Positions 8,642 to 16,475 of a DNA stretch of 48,593 bases are shown here, one piece after another. The notes under the pieces were generated by a model. That model was not told where the DNA came from. It did not search any database and worked only from the letters and a program-made list of their open reading frames with translations. Each line of letters starts with the position of its first letter. Within the stretch, counting starts at the first letter, position 1. The stretch is from CALCKW01 sp033852095 (lineage in GTDB: Bacteria; Pseudomonadota; Gammaproteobacteria; CALCKW01): NCBI GenBank assembly GCA_033852095.1, contig JAWSVD010000065.1, forward strand, positions 1 to 48,593. The letters are read 5' to 3'. A program made the translations under genes and the position numbers.

Positions 8642-8669
8642 TAAAGCAAGCAGGGCGCCATGCCGCTGA
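8642..8669 (+). promoter_or_regulatory. putative sigma-28 promoter of the HDOD gene
   Basis: TAAAGCAA (8642-8649), a 12-nt spacer and GCCGCTGA (8662-8669) resemble the FliA consensus TAAAGTTT-N11-GCCGATAA, matching 5 of 8 (TAAAG intact) and 6 of 8. The spacer is one longer than standard. It is divergent from the cheA promoter in the same intergenic region. The predicted start near 8676 leaves about 25 nt before the ATG, with GGAG and AAGGGG elements in between. Confidence 0.45.
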
Positions 8670-8700
8670 TCCCACTAGCACGGAGCAAGGGGTATAGATA

Positions 8701-9546
8701 ATGAGTGTTTCATTGGATGAATTGGTTGATGCCGCGGAGGAGTTGGTGAAATTCTCTGCCACTGCCATGGCGATCAGTCGTTTATGTAATGACGATGACG
8801 CAGGCATGCCGGATCTGGTCGCGGCAGTTGAGGCAGACGTTAATTTCGCCATTAATACGTTGCGAATCGCCAACAGCGCCGCGTATTTGCGTGGTGAGCC
8901 GACCGCCTCTGTGGCCATGGCCATTACGCGCATCGGCAGACGTGAGCTGGGGCAGATGGCCTTTGCGGCCGCCTGCATGGAAGGTATGGGTGCGCTCGAG
9001 GGCAAGCTGCTGGAGCTCAATGCCCTGTGGCGTGACGGCATGATCATCGGTGGCATTGCGCGGGAACTGTGCGTACTGGCACCGGAGGCGCGGGAGTACT
9101 CTTTCGCAGCGGGTATGTTACACAGCATAGGGACTATGGTGTTGAGCAGTCAGGTGCCAGAGCAGATGCGGCGGGTGCTGGAGCAGTCTCTGGACAAGGA
9201 TCTTCCCTTGCACGAAGCTGAAGAACAGGCACTTGGATTTAGCAATGCTTCGCTCGGCGGTGCCATGGCGCGCCGCTGGAACTTTCCTGAGCCCTTGGCC
9301 TACGCGATTGAGTACCAGCACAATCCAGAGCAGGCGCCGGAGCACAAGGAGGTTGTTGGAGTCTTGGCTATTGCCGCGGCGGTGATGGAGCAATCCTTGT
9401 CCAGCGATGAGTTCACCAGGGGCGACGACTCGGCGCTGTTGCAGATGCTGGATCGATTGAATTTGCGTGAAAAATACGAAGAATCCGAATTCGATCCCAC
9501 TGATCTCTATGAGCGAGCGCGTGAAAGTACCTTGGAAGCGGCTTAA
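8701..9546 (+). CDS. HDOD-domain signalling protein
   Basis: HDOD domains are non-catalytic relatives of HD phosphohydrolases found in bacterial signalling proteins. The 281-residue product is nearly all HDOD. It has the early segment with VNFAINTLRIANSAAY (about 50-65) and the helix pair with ITRIGRRELGQMAF. The region equivalent to the HD motif reads AGMLHSIGTMVL, with Ser replacing the metal-binding Asp and Thr replacing the usual Lys, so no hydrolase activity is expected. The C-terminal helices include WNFPEPLAYAIEYQHNP. It diverges from cheA, and a sigma-28-like promoter suggests shared control with motility genes. The start ATG follows a purine-rich AAGGGG. Confidence 0.85.
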   Translation: MSVSLDELVDAAEELVKFSATAMAISRLCNDDDAGMPDLVAAVEADVNFAINTLRIANSAAYLRGEPTASVAMAITRIGRRELGQMAFAAACMEGMGALEGKLLELNALWRDGMIIGGIARELCVLAPEAREYSFAAGMLHSIGTMVLSSQVPEQMRRVLEQSLDKDLPLHEAEEQALGFSNASLGGAMARRWNFPEPLAYAIEYQHNPEQAPEHKEVVGVLAIAAAVMEQSLSSDEFTRGDDSALLQMLDRLNLREKYEESEFDPTDLYERARESTLEAA

Positions 9547-9971
9547 AAATGGTTTAGAAGCCGCAAACCGCGGTTTTCACGGGATGCTTGGCACACGTTT
9601 TAGATCAAGTTGCCTTCGTGAACCCGCATGTTGTTCCGCAACGATTGGGCTATATATGATCCAGTATCGTCGGTCTCCGTGATATCGCTGAAGTCAGCAA
9701 TGTCAGCAGGCCCGTAGCCTACCTGGAGCGGAGCGGTCTCTGGCCCCAAATATAGGCACTGTGGCTGCGCCCATGACGCATGCCGCAAACTTCCTCGTCC
9801 GGTTTGCCCAGCCGGGTGCTTCAGAATTAATTGTTCGTGTTGGCAAGTATTTTGCGAGTCATTTCTCAGTTGCCCAGAGTCTAGCAAGACTCGAGGGCAG
9901 TGAATGGATTCACAATAACTCAAGGAAGATCGCGTTCTAAGCCCTCTTGGGTCGAGTCGCGACGAGATGCC
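9547..9971. other. intergenic region between HDOD gene and AAA/TPR gene
   Basis: No convincing gene is present in these 425 bases. A perfect 12-bp palindrome AAACCGCGGTTT lies at 9565-9576, 19 nt after the HDOD stop; it has only a short T-run and is a weak terminator candidate. An open frame of 107 codons on the minus strand (9600-9923) has no recognisable domain and unconvincing composition. No clear promoter for the downstream gene was recognised. Confidence 0.5.
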
Positions 9972-12900
9972 ATGAACTTACCTTGCCAGAGTTGCGGTAC
10001 TAGCAACTCCAATGAACGCCAATTCTGCGGCCAATGCGGGCACAGCATGTTGGCGAAATGCGAGCAGTGCCAATTCTGCAACTCCCCGGGAGACAAGTTC
10101 TGCGGCGGTTGCGGGCTGATGGTTGCCTCGGCCGAAGTCCCTGTTAACCCTTCTTCAGTACAGTTCCCGCGCCTGCCGGAAATTCACGGTGTGGACGCGC
10201 CGGAGCCCGATGATGTGGTGCTCGGTCTGGCAGGGCTGTCGGAGTCGGGTGCGGCGCTTGGCTTTGGGCTCGGCGGCGACGCCACGCTCCAGTCCGCGGA
10301 CGATCCGGTGGACAACGTTGATATCATCCAAAAATACAGCGCGGCGACAGCGGCCAAGCTGCCAGAGATACCCAGCAAACACATGACGCTGATTCGTGCC
10401 GACTTGAAATTGGCGGCGGGTCAAAGTGAGGGCGAAGAAGAGCCCGGTCTAGAAGCTGTGTTGCAGAGCTTCGCCGACTTTTCCCAGTACACAGTTGAGC
10501 ACAGTGGCGGCCAGCAGTTGGCCCGGGCCCCTGCTTATTTGTTGTGGGGCTTTGACGATCCAGACCCCGTCGTCGCTGCCCAGCGGGCGGCCGCCGCGTC
10601 GCTGGAGCTGATGACCAGCTTGGAACTGTTCAACTTCCAGCAGGGCCAAGACTATCAACTGCACATCGGCCTCACTACGGGGCAAGTGCAGCTGGACAAA
10701 AATTCCTCCCCCACGAGAGTATCTGGCAGGGTGCTGGAACTGCTGTCCCGAGTGGTGAATCTGACACCTGGCGACAGTGTGTATTTGTGCCAGAACACGG
10801 TGGACTGTCTCGATGGCGCACACCACGCCGAGCTGGTGGGGCAGGTGCAGGAGCCAGATACGCAGACTTCCGTCGCTCTGCATCAGCTCTTGATCGATCA
10901 GGCGCTGGAGTCGGGTGCTGCCCCAGAGCAGCGCCCTTTGATTGGCCGCGACACGGATATGTGTAAATTGCGAGCGGGCTTGCAGTTGGCGCTCGAGGAA
11001 GAGCGCGGCCGTTGGCTGATGGTCACGGGCGCGCCCGGCATCGGGAAATCCCGTTTACTGGAAGAACTTCATCACGAGGCGCCGGATCTTCGTGCCGAGT
11101 CTTTTTTGCTGGCCGTCGGCAACGACAGCCACGCGCCGCGTCAGTGCTTGTTGCAGACTTTGGCGCAGCAGCTCGTTGCGCTGCGGCACCCAGGCTTGGC
11201 TTTGGAGCAAGCGCACCAGCGTTTGACCGAAGAACTGTTGCTGAGTGAGGAAGAGACCAGCCAGTTGGCAGAAATGCTTGGGATGGAAACCGTCAACCCT
11301 GAGGCCGCGATTCGAGCCGACAGTCAGTGCAATTTGATCGTCCGTCTGCTCAATCACCGGCGGGTATCGCCGGGCATGCTGCTTATCATCGAGGACATGC
11401 ACTGGGCCAGCGATTCGCTGCAGCAGCGCATCGCGCTGTTGTGCGATCGCCTCAGAGACATGCCTGTCTTAGTGGTGTTCACCAGCCGAGATTGTTATGA
11501 GAAGACGGCCTTCTCACTGCAAAGCGACATGCGCGGCGAATCCTTCGCCTTGCCGGGCTTGAGTTCAGCCGCGGCCTTTGAATTGGCCGCTACCTACCTG
11601 CCTGTGCGTACACCCATTGTTCGTCAAAGCGTGTCGCGTGCCACCGGCAATCCGCTCTTCTTGACCCAGCAGTTACAAGCGGCCATAGACACCATCAACA
11701 GTCAGGCGCCCGGATCATTGCGCGGAATTGTCAATGCCAAAATGGGCCTCTTGGAGACCCGTGCGCGGGAGCAATTGCAAGCGGCTGCTGTGTTGGGCAG
11801 CCGTTTCAGCTTGGGTGCCTGGTCTGGGCTCTTGGGCGAACTGCCCGAAAGCTGCGACGCGCTGGTGGCAGCTCAGCTGCTGAGCACGGACGTTGCAGGC
11901 TACCGCTTCTCGCACGAGTTGGTGCACAGTGTGGTCTACCGCTCTATCGACAAGGCGCGGGTGCGCGAGATACACCTGAGCGCTGCGCAGTATTATGAGC
12001 AACACGCTGAAATATCCGCCTGGCACTACCTCAAGGCGGGTGAGCCCCTGAGCGGTATATCCCAGGTGCTAGAGGCCGGAACACTCGCCCTGGGCCGGGG
12101 AGAGCTCGCCCGGGCCGCTGAGCTTTTGGACGCCTTAGCGGGGGTGGATGAATCGCAGTTGGCGACAGCGCAGCGCTACCGCCTGCACCGCTTGCGGGCG
12201 GATTGTCATACCCGTCGCAGCGCACACCAGCAAGCCCTGAGCAGCTACGAGCAAGCCATGTCGGTGGCGGGCACAGGCTTTGAACAGACGCAGACCAAGC
12301 TGTTGATGGCCGGTTGTTACGGTGAGTTGGACAACACCGCTGCGGCGTTGCAGATGTTAGGAGAGGTGTTGGCCGAATCGCGTTTGAATGAACTCGGTGC
12401 ACTGGAAACACAGGCGCTGCAGCTGCGTGCCAATATTTTGTTCCAGTCCGGTCGTTACAGTGACGCGGAATCTGATCTGCGCGCGGGGCTGTCGGAGGTT
12501 CGCTCGCTCGGCGATGTGCAAACACAGATTGATATTTCCCAGGCGCTGGGTGAGCTGCTGTGCCGCCAGGGCCAGATCCGCGAGGCGGAACAGCTGATCA
12601 GCGAGGCGCATCAACAGCGTGACCGTTGCAGACACGGTGAGGGCTGGGCTGATCGAGACCCTTGGTTGGGCCAGTGTCTGTACTTCCTTGGCGATGCCTG
12701 TGGCGCACGCGATATATTGCAAGCAGCGGTGGAGCACGCCAAGTCAATTGGCGATGAGACGGCGCTGTTGCAAGCCAGGTGCCTGCTGGGCCCGGTGTTG
12801 TTGGATTTGGGCGAGCCCGCCAGCGCCTTGGCGAACGGCAAGTTGGCCATGAGTATCTCAGCCGGGGAGAAGCAGGACGGTCTGGCTTCGATGGCGATGG

Positions 12901-13304
12901 TCGCCGTGGGTGAGTCCCATGTGCGTCTCGGTAAGTACGCATTGGGGTTGCAGATGCTCACTCAGGCGTGGACACGCTCTGAGCCGGGTGACGCAAAATA
13001 CAGCACTGGACCATGGGCCTTGGCTGCATTGGCAACAGTGGTGCAGCGCGATGTTGAACAGCGCAATCTGCTGGCCAAAGCCGAGCACCTGTTGCACAGT
13101 GGGGCAGAGGGCTTGAGCCATTTCTGGTTCTACCGACTGGCGATTCAAGTGGCTTTGGGCGGAAGTGATGAGCGATTGGCGCGTCGCTACGCGCAGTTGC
13201 TGTCCAAGTTCGAGAGCGGCCAAGAGCTGCCGTGGGTGAAACAAGCTTGTGCTGGGCTCGTCGAGCCCTCGACCGCGCAGGTGCTGGTCGCTCCACTGAA
13301 CTGA
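9972..13304 (+). CDS. double zinc-ribbon / degenerate adenylate cyclase / AAA ATPase / TPR protein
   Basis: This 1110-residue cytoplasmic protein looks like a large STAND-type signalling ATPase. Two zinc ribbons open it (CQSCG..CGQCG at about 4-21, and CEQCQFC..CGGCG). A Gly/Ala/Asp-rich linker follows. At about 135-310 lies a class III nucleotidyl cyclase-like domain: MTLIRADLK and LHIGLTTGQV are recognisable. The GDG metal loop is replaced (LARAPAYLLWGF) and the usual Asn-x-x-x-Arg motif reads VLELLSR, so it should be inactive. The AAA module has Walker A TGAPGIGKS and Walker B-like LLIIEDMHWASD. The remaining half is TPR-like helical repeats. The ATG at 9972 places the first zinc ribbon directly at the N-terminus, as in relatives. 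Its ligand and partners are unknown. Confidence 0.85.
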   Translation: MNLPCQSCGTSNSNERQFCGQCGHSMLAKCEQCQFCNSPGDKFCGGCGLMVASAEVPVNPSSVQFPRLPEIHGVDAPEPDDVVLGLAGLSESGAALGFGLGGDATLQSADDPVDNVDIIQKYSAATAAKLPEIPSKHMTLIRADLKLAAGQSEGEEEPGLEAVLQSFADFSQYTVEHSGGQQLARAPAYLLWGFDDPDPVVAAQRAAAASLELMTSLELFNFQQGQDYQLHIGLTTGQVQLDKNSSPTRVSGRVLELLSRVVNLTPGDSVYLCQNTVDCLDGAHHAELVGQVQEPDTQTSVALHQLLIDQALESGAAPEQRPLIGRDTDMCKLRAGLQLALEEERGRWLMVTGAPGIGKSRLLEELHHEAPDLRAESFLLAVGNDSHAPRQCLLQTLAQQLVALRHPGLALEQAHQRLTEELLLSEEETSQLAEMLGMETVNPEAAIRADSQCNLIVRLLNHRRVSPGMLLIIEDMHWASDSLQQRIALLCDRLRDMPVLVVFTSRDCYEKTAFSLQSDMRGESFALPGLSSAAAFELAATYLPVRTPIVRQSVSRATGNPLFLTQQLQAAIDTINSQAPGSLRGIVNAKMGLLETRAREQLQAAAVLGSRFSLGAWSGLLGELPESCDALVAAQLLSTDVAGYRFSHELVHSVVYRSIDKARVREIHLSAAQYYEQHAEISAWHYLKAGEPLSGISQVLEAGTLALGRGELARAAELLDALAGVDESQLATAQRYRLHRLRADCHTRRSAHQQALSSYEQAMSVAGTGFEQTQTKLLMAGCYGELDNTAAALQMLGEVLAESRLNELGALETQALQLRANILFQSGRYSDAESDLRAGLSEVRSLGDVQTQIDISQALGELLCRQGQIREAEQLISEAHQQRDRCRHGEGWADRDPWLGQCLYFLGDACGARDILQAAVEHAKSIGDETALLQARCLLGPVLLDLGEPASALANGKLAMSISAGEKQDGLASMAMVAVGESHVRLGKYALGLQMLTQAWTRSEPGDAKYSTGPWALAALATVVQRDVEQRNLLAKAEHLLHSGAEGLSHFWFYRLAIQVALGGSDERLARRYAQLLSKFESGQELPWVKQACAGLVEPSTAQVLVAPLN

Positions 13305-13325
13305 CTTTGCTTTTCCTCAGACCAT

Positions 13326-13357
13326 AAAAAGCCCGGCTTTGAATGCCGGGCTTTTTT
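13326..13357. terminator. bidirectional intrinsic terminator
   Basis: GCCCGGC (13331-13337) pairs perfectly with GCCGGGC (13345-13351) around a 7-nt loop, flanked by five A's upstream and six T's downstream. It works in both orientations and sits between the convergent AAA/TPR gene and fumarase gene. Confidence 0.93.
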
Positions 13358-13401
13358 GCGTTCAGCTTTGCAGTAGAAAACTTGAAAATTGCAGGCTGTT
13401 T

Positions 13402-14928
13402 CTAGGTGAAGCTGATAACCTTCACTTCGCCGCTCTCTATCTTTCCTTTCCACAGCTCAGGCCCGCTCTGGTGAACCGAGTCACCGCTGGAATCCACGGC
13501 GACGGTCACCGGCATGTCAACCACATCAAATTCGTAGATGGCCTCCATGCCCAGGTCTTCAAAGGCGACAACCTTGGCGTGTTTGATCGCCTTGGAGACC
13601 AGGTAGGCGGCACCGCCCACGGCCATCAGGTAGACCGCCTTGTTGTCGCGGATCGCGTCACGGGCCTCGGGGCCACGCTCGGCTTTTCCGACCATGCCGA
13701 TCAGGCCGGTCTTCTCCAGCATGGTGCGGGTGAACTTGTCCATGCGGGTGGCGGTGGTGGGGCCTGCAGGGCCGACCGCTTCTTCGCGTACGGGGTCCAC
13801 GGGGCCCACGTAGTAGATAAAGCGGTTGGTGAAATCGACTGGCAGTGGCTGGCCCGCGGCGATCATGTCGGTCATGCGCTTGTGTGCGGCGTCGCGTCCG
13901 GTCAGCAGCTTGCCGCTGAGCAGCACGGTATCACCGGATTTCAGTGATTGGATGTCGTCTTTGCTGATGTTGTTCAGGTCCAGGCGAATCGCTTCGTCAC
14001 CGCCGGTGCGGGTGATTTCTGGCCAGTCTTCGAGATTGGGCGGTGTGAGCACCGCGGGGCCGCTGCCGTCGAGGATGAAATGGGTGTGGCGCGTGGCCGC
14101 GCAGTTGGGGATCATGGCGACCGGCTTGTTGGCGGCGTGGGTCGGCACGTCCAGTACCTTCACGTCCAGCACCGTGGTCAGGCCGCCCAGGCCCTGCGCA
14201 CCGATGCCGAGCTTGTTGACCTTGTCGAAGATCTCTAATCGCAGCTCTTCCGAGCGCGTCTGCGGGCCACGTTTGGCGAGTTCTTGAATGTCGACATGGC
14301 CGAGCAGGGATTCCTTGGCCAGTAACATGGCTTTCTCGGCGGTGCCGCCGATGCCGATGCCGAGCATGCCCGGCGGGCACCAGCCAGCGCCCATCTTCGG
14401 CAATTGCTCCAGCACCCAGTCGACCACGGAGTCGGAGGGGTTGAGCATGGCGAATTTGGTCTTGGCCTCGCTGCCGCCGCCCTTGGCCGCGACGTGGATC
14501 ACCACGGTATTGCCGGGCACGATGCCGTAGTGAATGACCGCGGGGGTATTGTCGCCGGTGTTCTTGCGCGCGCCGTCTGGATCGGCCAGTACGGAGGCGC
14601 GCAGCGGGTTTTCTTTGTTCAAATAAGCACGGCGCACACCTTCGTTGATCATGTCCGTCAGGCTCATGTCGCCTTCAAAGTTGACGGCCATGCCCACGGT
14701 GGCAAACACGGTGATGATGCCGGTGTCCTGGCAGATGGGGCGGCGGCCCTCGGCGCACATGCGCGAGTTGATCAGGATTTGCGCCATGGCGTCTTTGGCA
14801 GCAGGAGCCTCTTCGCGCTCGTAGGCGGCGTTCACGGCTTCGATGAAATCCATCGGGTGGTAGTAGCTTATGTATTGCAGTGCGTCTTCGACGCTGCTGA
14901 TCAGATCTTCTGTGGCTATAGTGGTCAT
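13402..14928 (-). CDS. fumA: fumarate hydratase, class I (Fe-S)
   Basis: Class I fumarase catalyses the reversible hydration of fumarate to malate in the TCA cycle using an oxygen-sensitive 4Fe-4S cluster. The 508-residue protein is of usual length for the single-chain form. The three presumed cluster cysteines are visible in RPICQDTGI (about 64), GAGWCPPGM (about 180) and IPNCAATRH (about 275). The C-terminal beta domain follows, containing YYVGPVDP and GPAGPTTATRMDKF. The gene is single, ends at a shared bidirectional terminator, and starts with ATG at 14928 behind GGAT. Assignment to fumA rather than another class I paralogue name is by convention. Confidence 0.94.
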   Translation of the reverse strand: MTTIATEDLISSVEDALQYISYYHPMDFIEAVNAAYEREEAPAAKDAMAQILINSRMCAEGRRPICQDTGIITVFATVGMAVNFEGDMSLTDMINEGVRRAYLNKENPLRASVLADPDGARKNTGDNTPAVIHYGIVPGNTVVIHVAAKGGGSEAKTKFAMLNPSDSVVDWVLEQLPKMGAGWCPPGMLGIGIGGTAEKAMLLAKESLLGHVDIQELAKRGPQTRSEELRLEIFDKVNKLGIGAQGLGGLTTVLDVKVLDVPTHAANKPVAMIPNCAATRHTHFILDGSGPAVLTPPNLEDWPEITRTGGDEAIRLDLNNISKDDIQSLKSGDTVLLSGKLLTGRDAAHKRMTDMIAAGQPLPVDFTNRFIYYVGPVDPVREEAVGPAGPTTATRMDKFTRTMLEKTGLIGMVGKAERGPEARDAIRDNKAVYLMAVGGAAYLVSKAIKHAKVVAFEDLGMEAIYEFDVVDMPVTVAVDSSGDSVHQSGPELWKGKIESGEVKVISFT

Positions 14929-15060
14929 GGGTTATCCAGTGTTTGGCTCAGGGAGATAAGATGCGGATAGGGCTTATTCGCGCGTACGCATTATAGCGCG
15001 GTGGGCGTAGCGGGTGGCGATACAGCGGCGCAAGGCCTCGATTCAAGACTTCGAATCTAA

Positions 15061-15099
15061 AGATTTGACTCTGAGATTTGACTCAAGTGCTGAGTCAAA
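15061..15099. repeat. clustered direct and inverted repeats of TTTGACTC
   Basis: AGATTTGACTC occurs at 15061-15071 and again at 15074-15084. The second copy also forms a perfect 9-bp stem TTTGACTCA (15077-15085) / TGAGTCAAA (15091-15099) with a 5-nt loop. It lies downstream of the DUF368 gene and upstream of the fumarase gene, both on the minus strand. No T-run follows on either strand, so it is a weak terminator candidate; it could equally be an operator cluster. Confidence 0.6.
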
Positions 15100-15163
15100 G
15101 CCGCTGTTTTTCCTAAGGCCCTGATGTGGGTGTTTGATTGGGCTGGCTCTTGCGCTTTGTGGG

Positions 15164-16078
15164 CTAGTGGCTTTCGCCCCCGGACACTTTTTCCATGATC
15201 AGAATCAGCGCGCCGCCGACCAACATTAGGCCAATGGCAATCAGTGTGGCGCTGTCGCTGAGCGCGGGTGTAAACCATTCATAACCGGTGGTTATCTCCT
15301 TGTCCGCTTTGCCGGCGCGCACAACTGTCTCTGTCATTTTTTCCTTCCAGGGCCAGACAATGGCGAGTGAGCCTGTGATAAAGCCAGTCATCAGTGCCAC
15401 GGTTTGGTCGTGGAAGCGGTCGTAGACCCAACCCAGCACATGGGCAAAGGCCAGGAGGCCGAGGCCGCAGCCCAGTGCCATGGGGAGCAGTACCGCGAGG
15501 TCAAAGCGCCCAATGGCGCCGAGCACGAGGGCGTAGTTGCCGAGGATGATCAGTACAAAGGAGCCCGAGAGCCCGGGCAAGATCATCGAGCAGATGGCAA
15601 TCACGCCGCAGAAAAACAGATAGCCCGCGTTTGCATTCTCGCTGGCGGGGGCGAGTGTCGCAACGCCGACGGCAAGCGCAGTGCCGAGCACCAGCGCGAC
15701 GACGGCGCCCATGCCCCAGTGTTTGACGGTACGGCCCACGCTGTAGATCGAAACAGCGATCAGACCAAAGAAGAGCGCCATGGTCCAGGTCTCGTAGCCC
15801 GCCAGTAGGAACTCCAGAACTTTAGCGAGAGTGACAATGCTGATCGCCACGCCGCCCATGATCGCGGCGAGGAAGTTGCCGTCCACGTGTTGCCACGCGC
15901 CTTTGAAATCTCGCGCCAGCAACAGCTTGATGGCGCCGAAGTTGCACGATTTAAGTGCATTGATGAGCCGCTCGTAGATGCCGGTCACCAGGGCGACGGT
16001 GCCGCCCGAAACACCGGGAATCACGTTGGCGGCCCCCATGGCCAGTCCTTTGATAAATGTAGATATATGTGTGTTCAT
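15164..16078 (-). CDS. DUF368 family polytopic membrane protein (PopT-like)
   Basis: The 304-residue inner-membrane protein belongs to DUF368, a family that includes PopT, implicated in recycling undecaprenyl phosphate across the membrane for envelope synthesis. The family signature is at the N-terminus: KGLAMGAANVIPGVSGGT (about 10-27). A second related motif occurs mid-protein in MILPGLSGSFVLIILG, consistent with two inverted halves. About eight hydrophobic segments can be traced. The start ATG at 16078 has AGG 5 nt upstream. It diverges from trpE, and no envelope-synthesis gene lies beside it. The transport role is inferred from the family only. Confidence 0.88.
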   Translation of the reverse strand: MNTHISTFIKGLAMGAANVIPGVSGGTVALVTGIYERLINALKSCNFGAIKLLLARDFKGAWQHVDGNFLAAIMGGVAISIVTLAKVLEFLLAGYETWTMALFFGLIAVSIYSVGRTVKHWGMGAVVALVLGTALAVGVATLAPASENANAGYLFFCGVIAICSMILPGLSGSFVLIILGNYALVLGAIGRFDLAVLLPMALGCGLGLLAFAHVLGWVYDRFHDQTVALMTGFITGSLAIVWPWKEKMTETVVRAGKADKEITTGYEWFTPALSDSATLIAIGLMLVGGALILIMEKVSGGESH

Positions 16079-16371
16079 TGCCTGCTAGCTGTAGAGGAGG
16101 TTCGTGATTGCGCGGCTGTTCCCCAGCCGGCGCGCTGTGTCTTCTTTTATCGGCTGCGAAGCCGGAGACTTGCCCGTCTGTGGCCCGCGCAGTGGGTGGT
16201 TTTAATGCGAGTCATTGCTAATAGAGGCCGTTTGCCGCATTTAGAGACCCAATATGACCAAGTTTCCACGCGAAATTAGAACGGGCTCTGTTTTCTGCTG
16301 CGAAGATTTAATCTATGATAGTGGACAGATATGATTCTCTCCCACACAAACACGGTTGTAGACATTCAGGC
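16079..16371. other. intergenic region upstream of the trpE leader
   Basis: These 293 bases separate the divergent DUF368 gene from the putative trpE leader peptide. Apart from the candidate promoter at 16291-16319 I see no gene or strong structure. Confidence 0.4.
16291..16319 (+). promoter_or_regulatory. candidate sigma-70 promoter of trpE
   Basis: TTTTCT (16291-16296), a 17-nt spacer and TATGAT (16314-16319) form a plausible promoter: strong -10, weak -35. Transcription would start near 16326, about 46 nt ahead of the leader-peptide ATG. Confidence 0.35.
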
Positions 16372-16419
16372 ATGATCGGTATTTACGCGAGTTCTCAGGG
16401 TTGGCGATGGCGAGGGTGA
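16372..16419 (+). CDS. trpL: putative trpE leader peptide with two Trp codons
   Basis: A 15-codon frame reads MIGIYASSQGWRWRG and stops 56 nt before the trpE ATG. Two of its last five codons are tryptophan (TGG at 16402 and 16408), which is striking for so short a frame and typical of attenuation leader peptides. AGG lies just upstream of the ATG, a weak ribosome site. Trp attenuation ahead of trpE is known in pseudomonads. The expected terminator/antiterminator pair is not obvious: only a short GACTT/AAGTC hairpin (16417-16429) and two T5 runs (16442-16446, 16454-16458) follow. Confidence 0.5.
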   Translation: MIGIYASSQGWRWRG

Positions 16420-16475
16420 CTTCCTAAGTCCGCTCAATACATTTTTGCCTAACTTTTTATCGCGTGAGATATTCC

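Noticed and set aside
9600..9923. 107-codon minus-strand frame between the HDOD and AAA/TPR genes
   Set aside because: No recognisable domain, no good ribosome site, and composition unlike neighbouring proteins; probably a chance frame.
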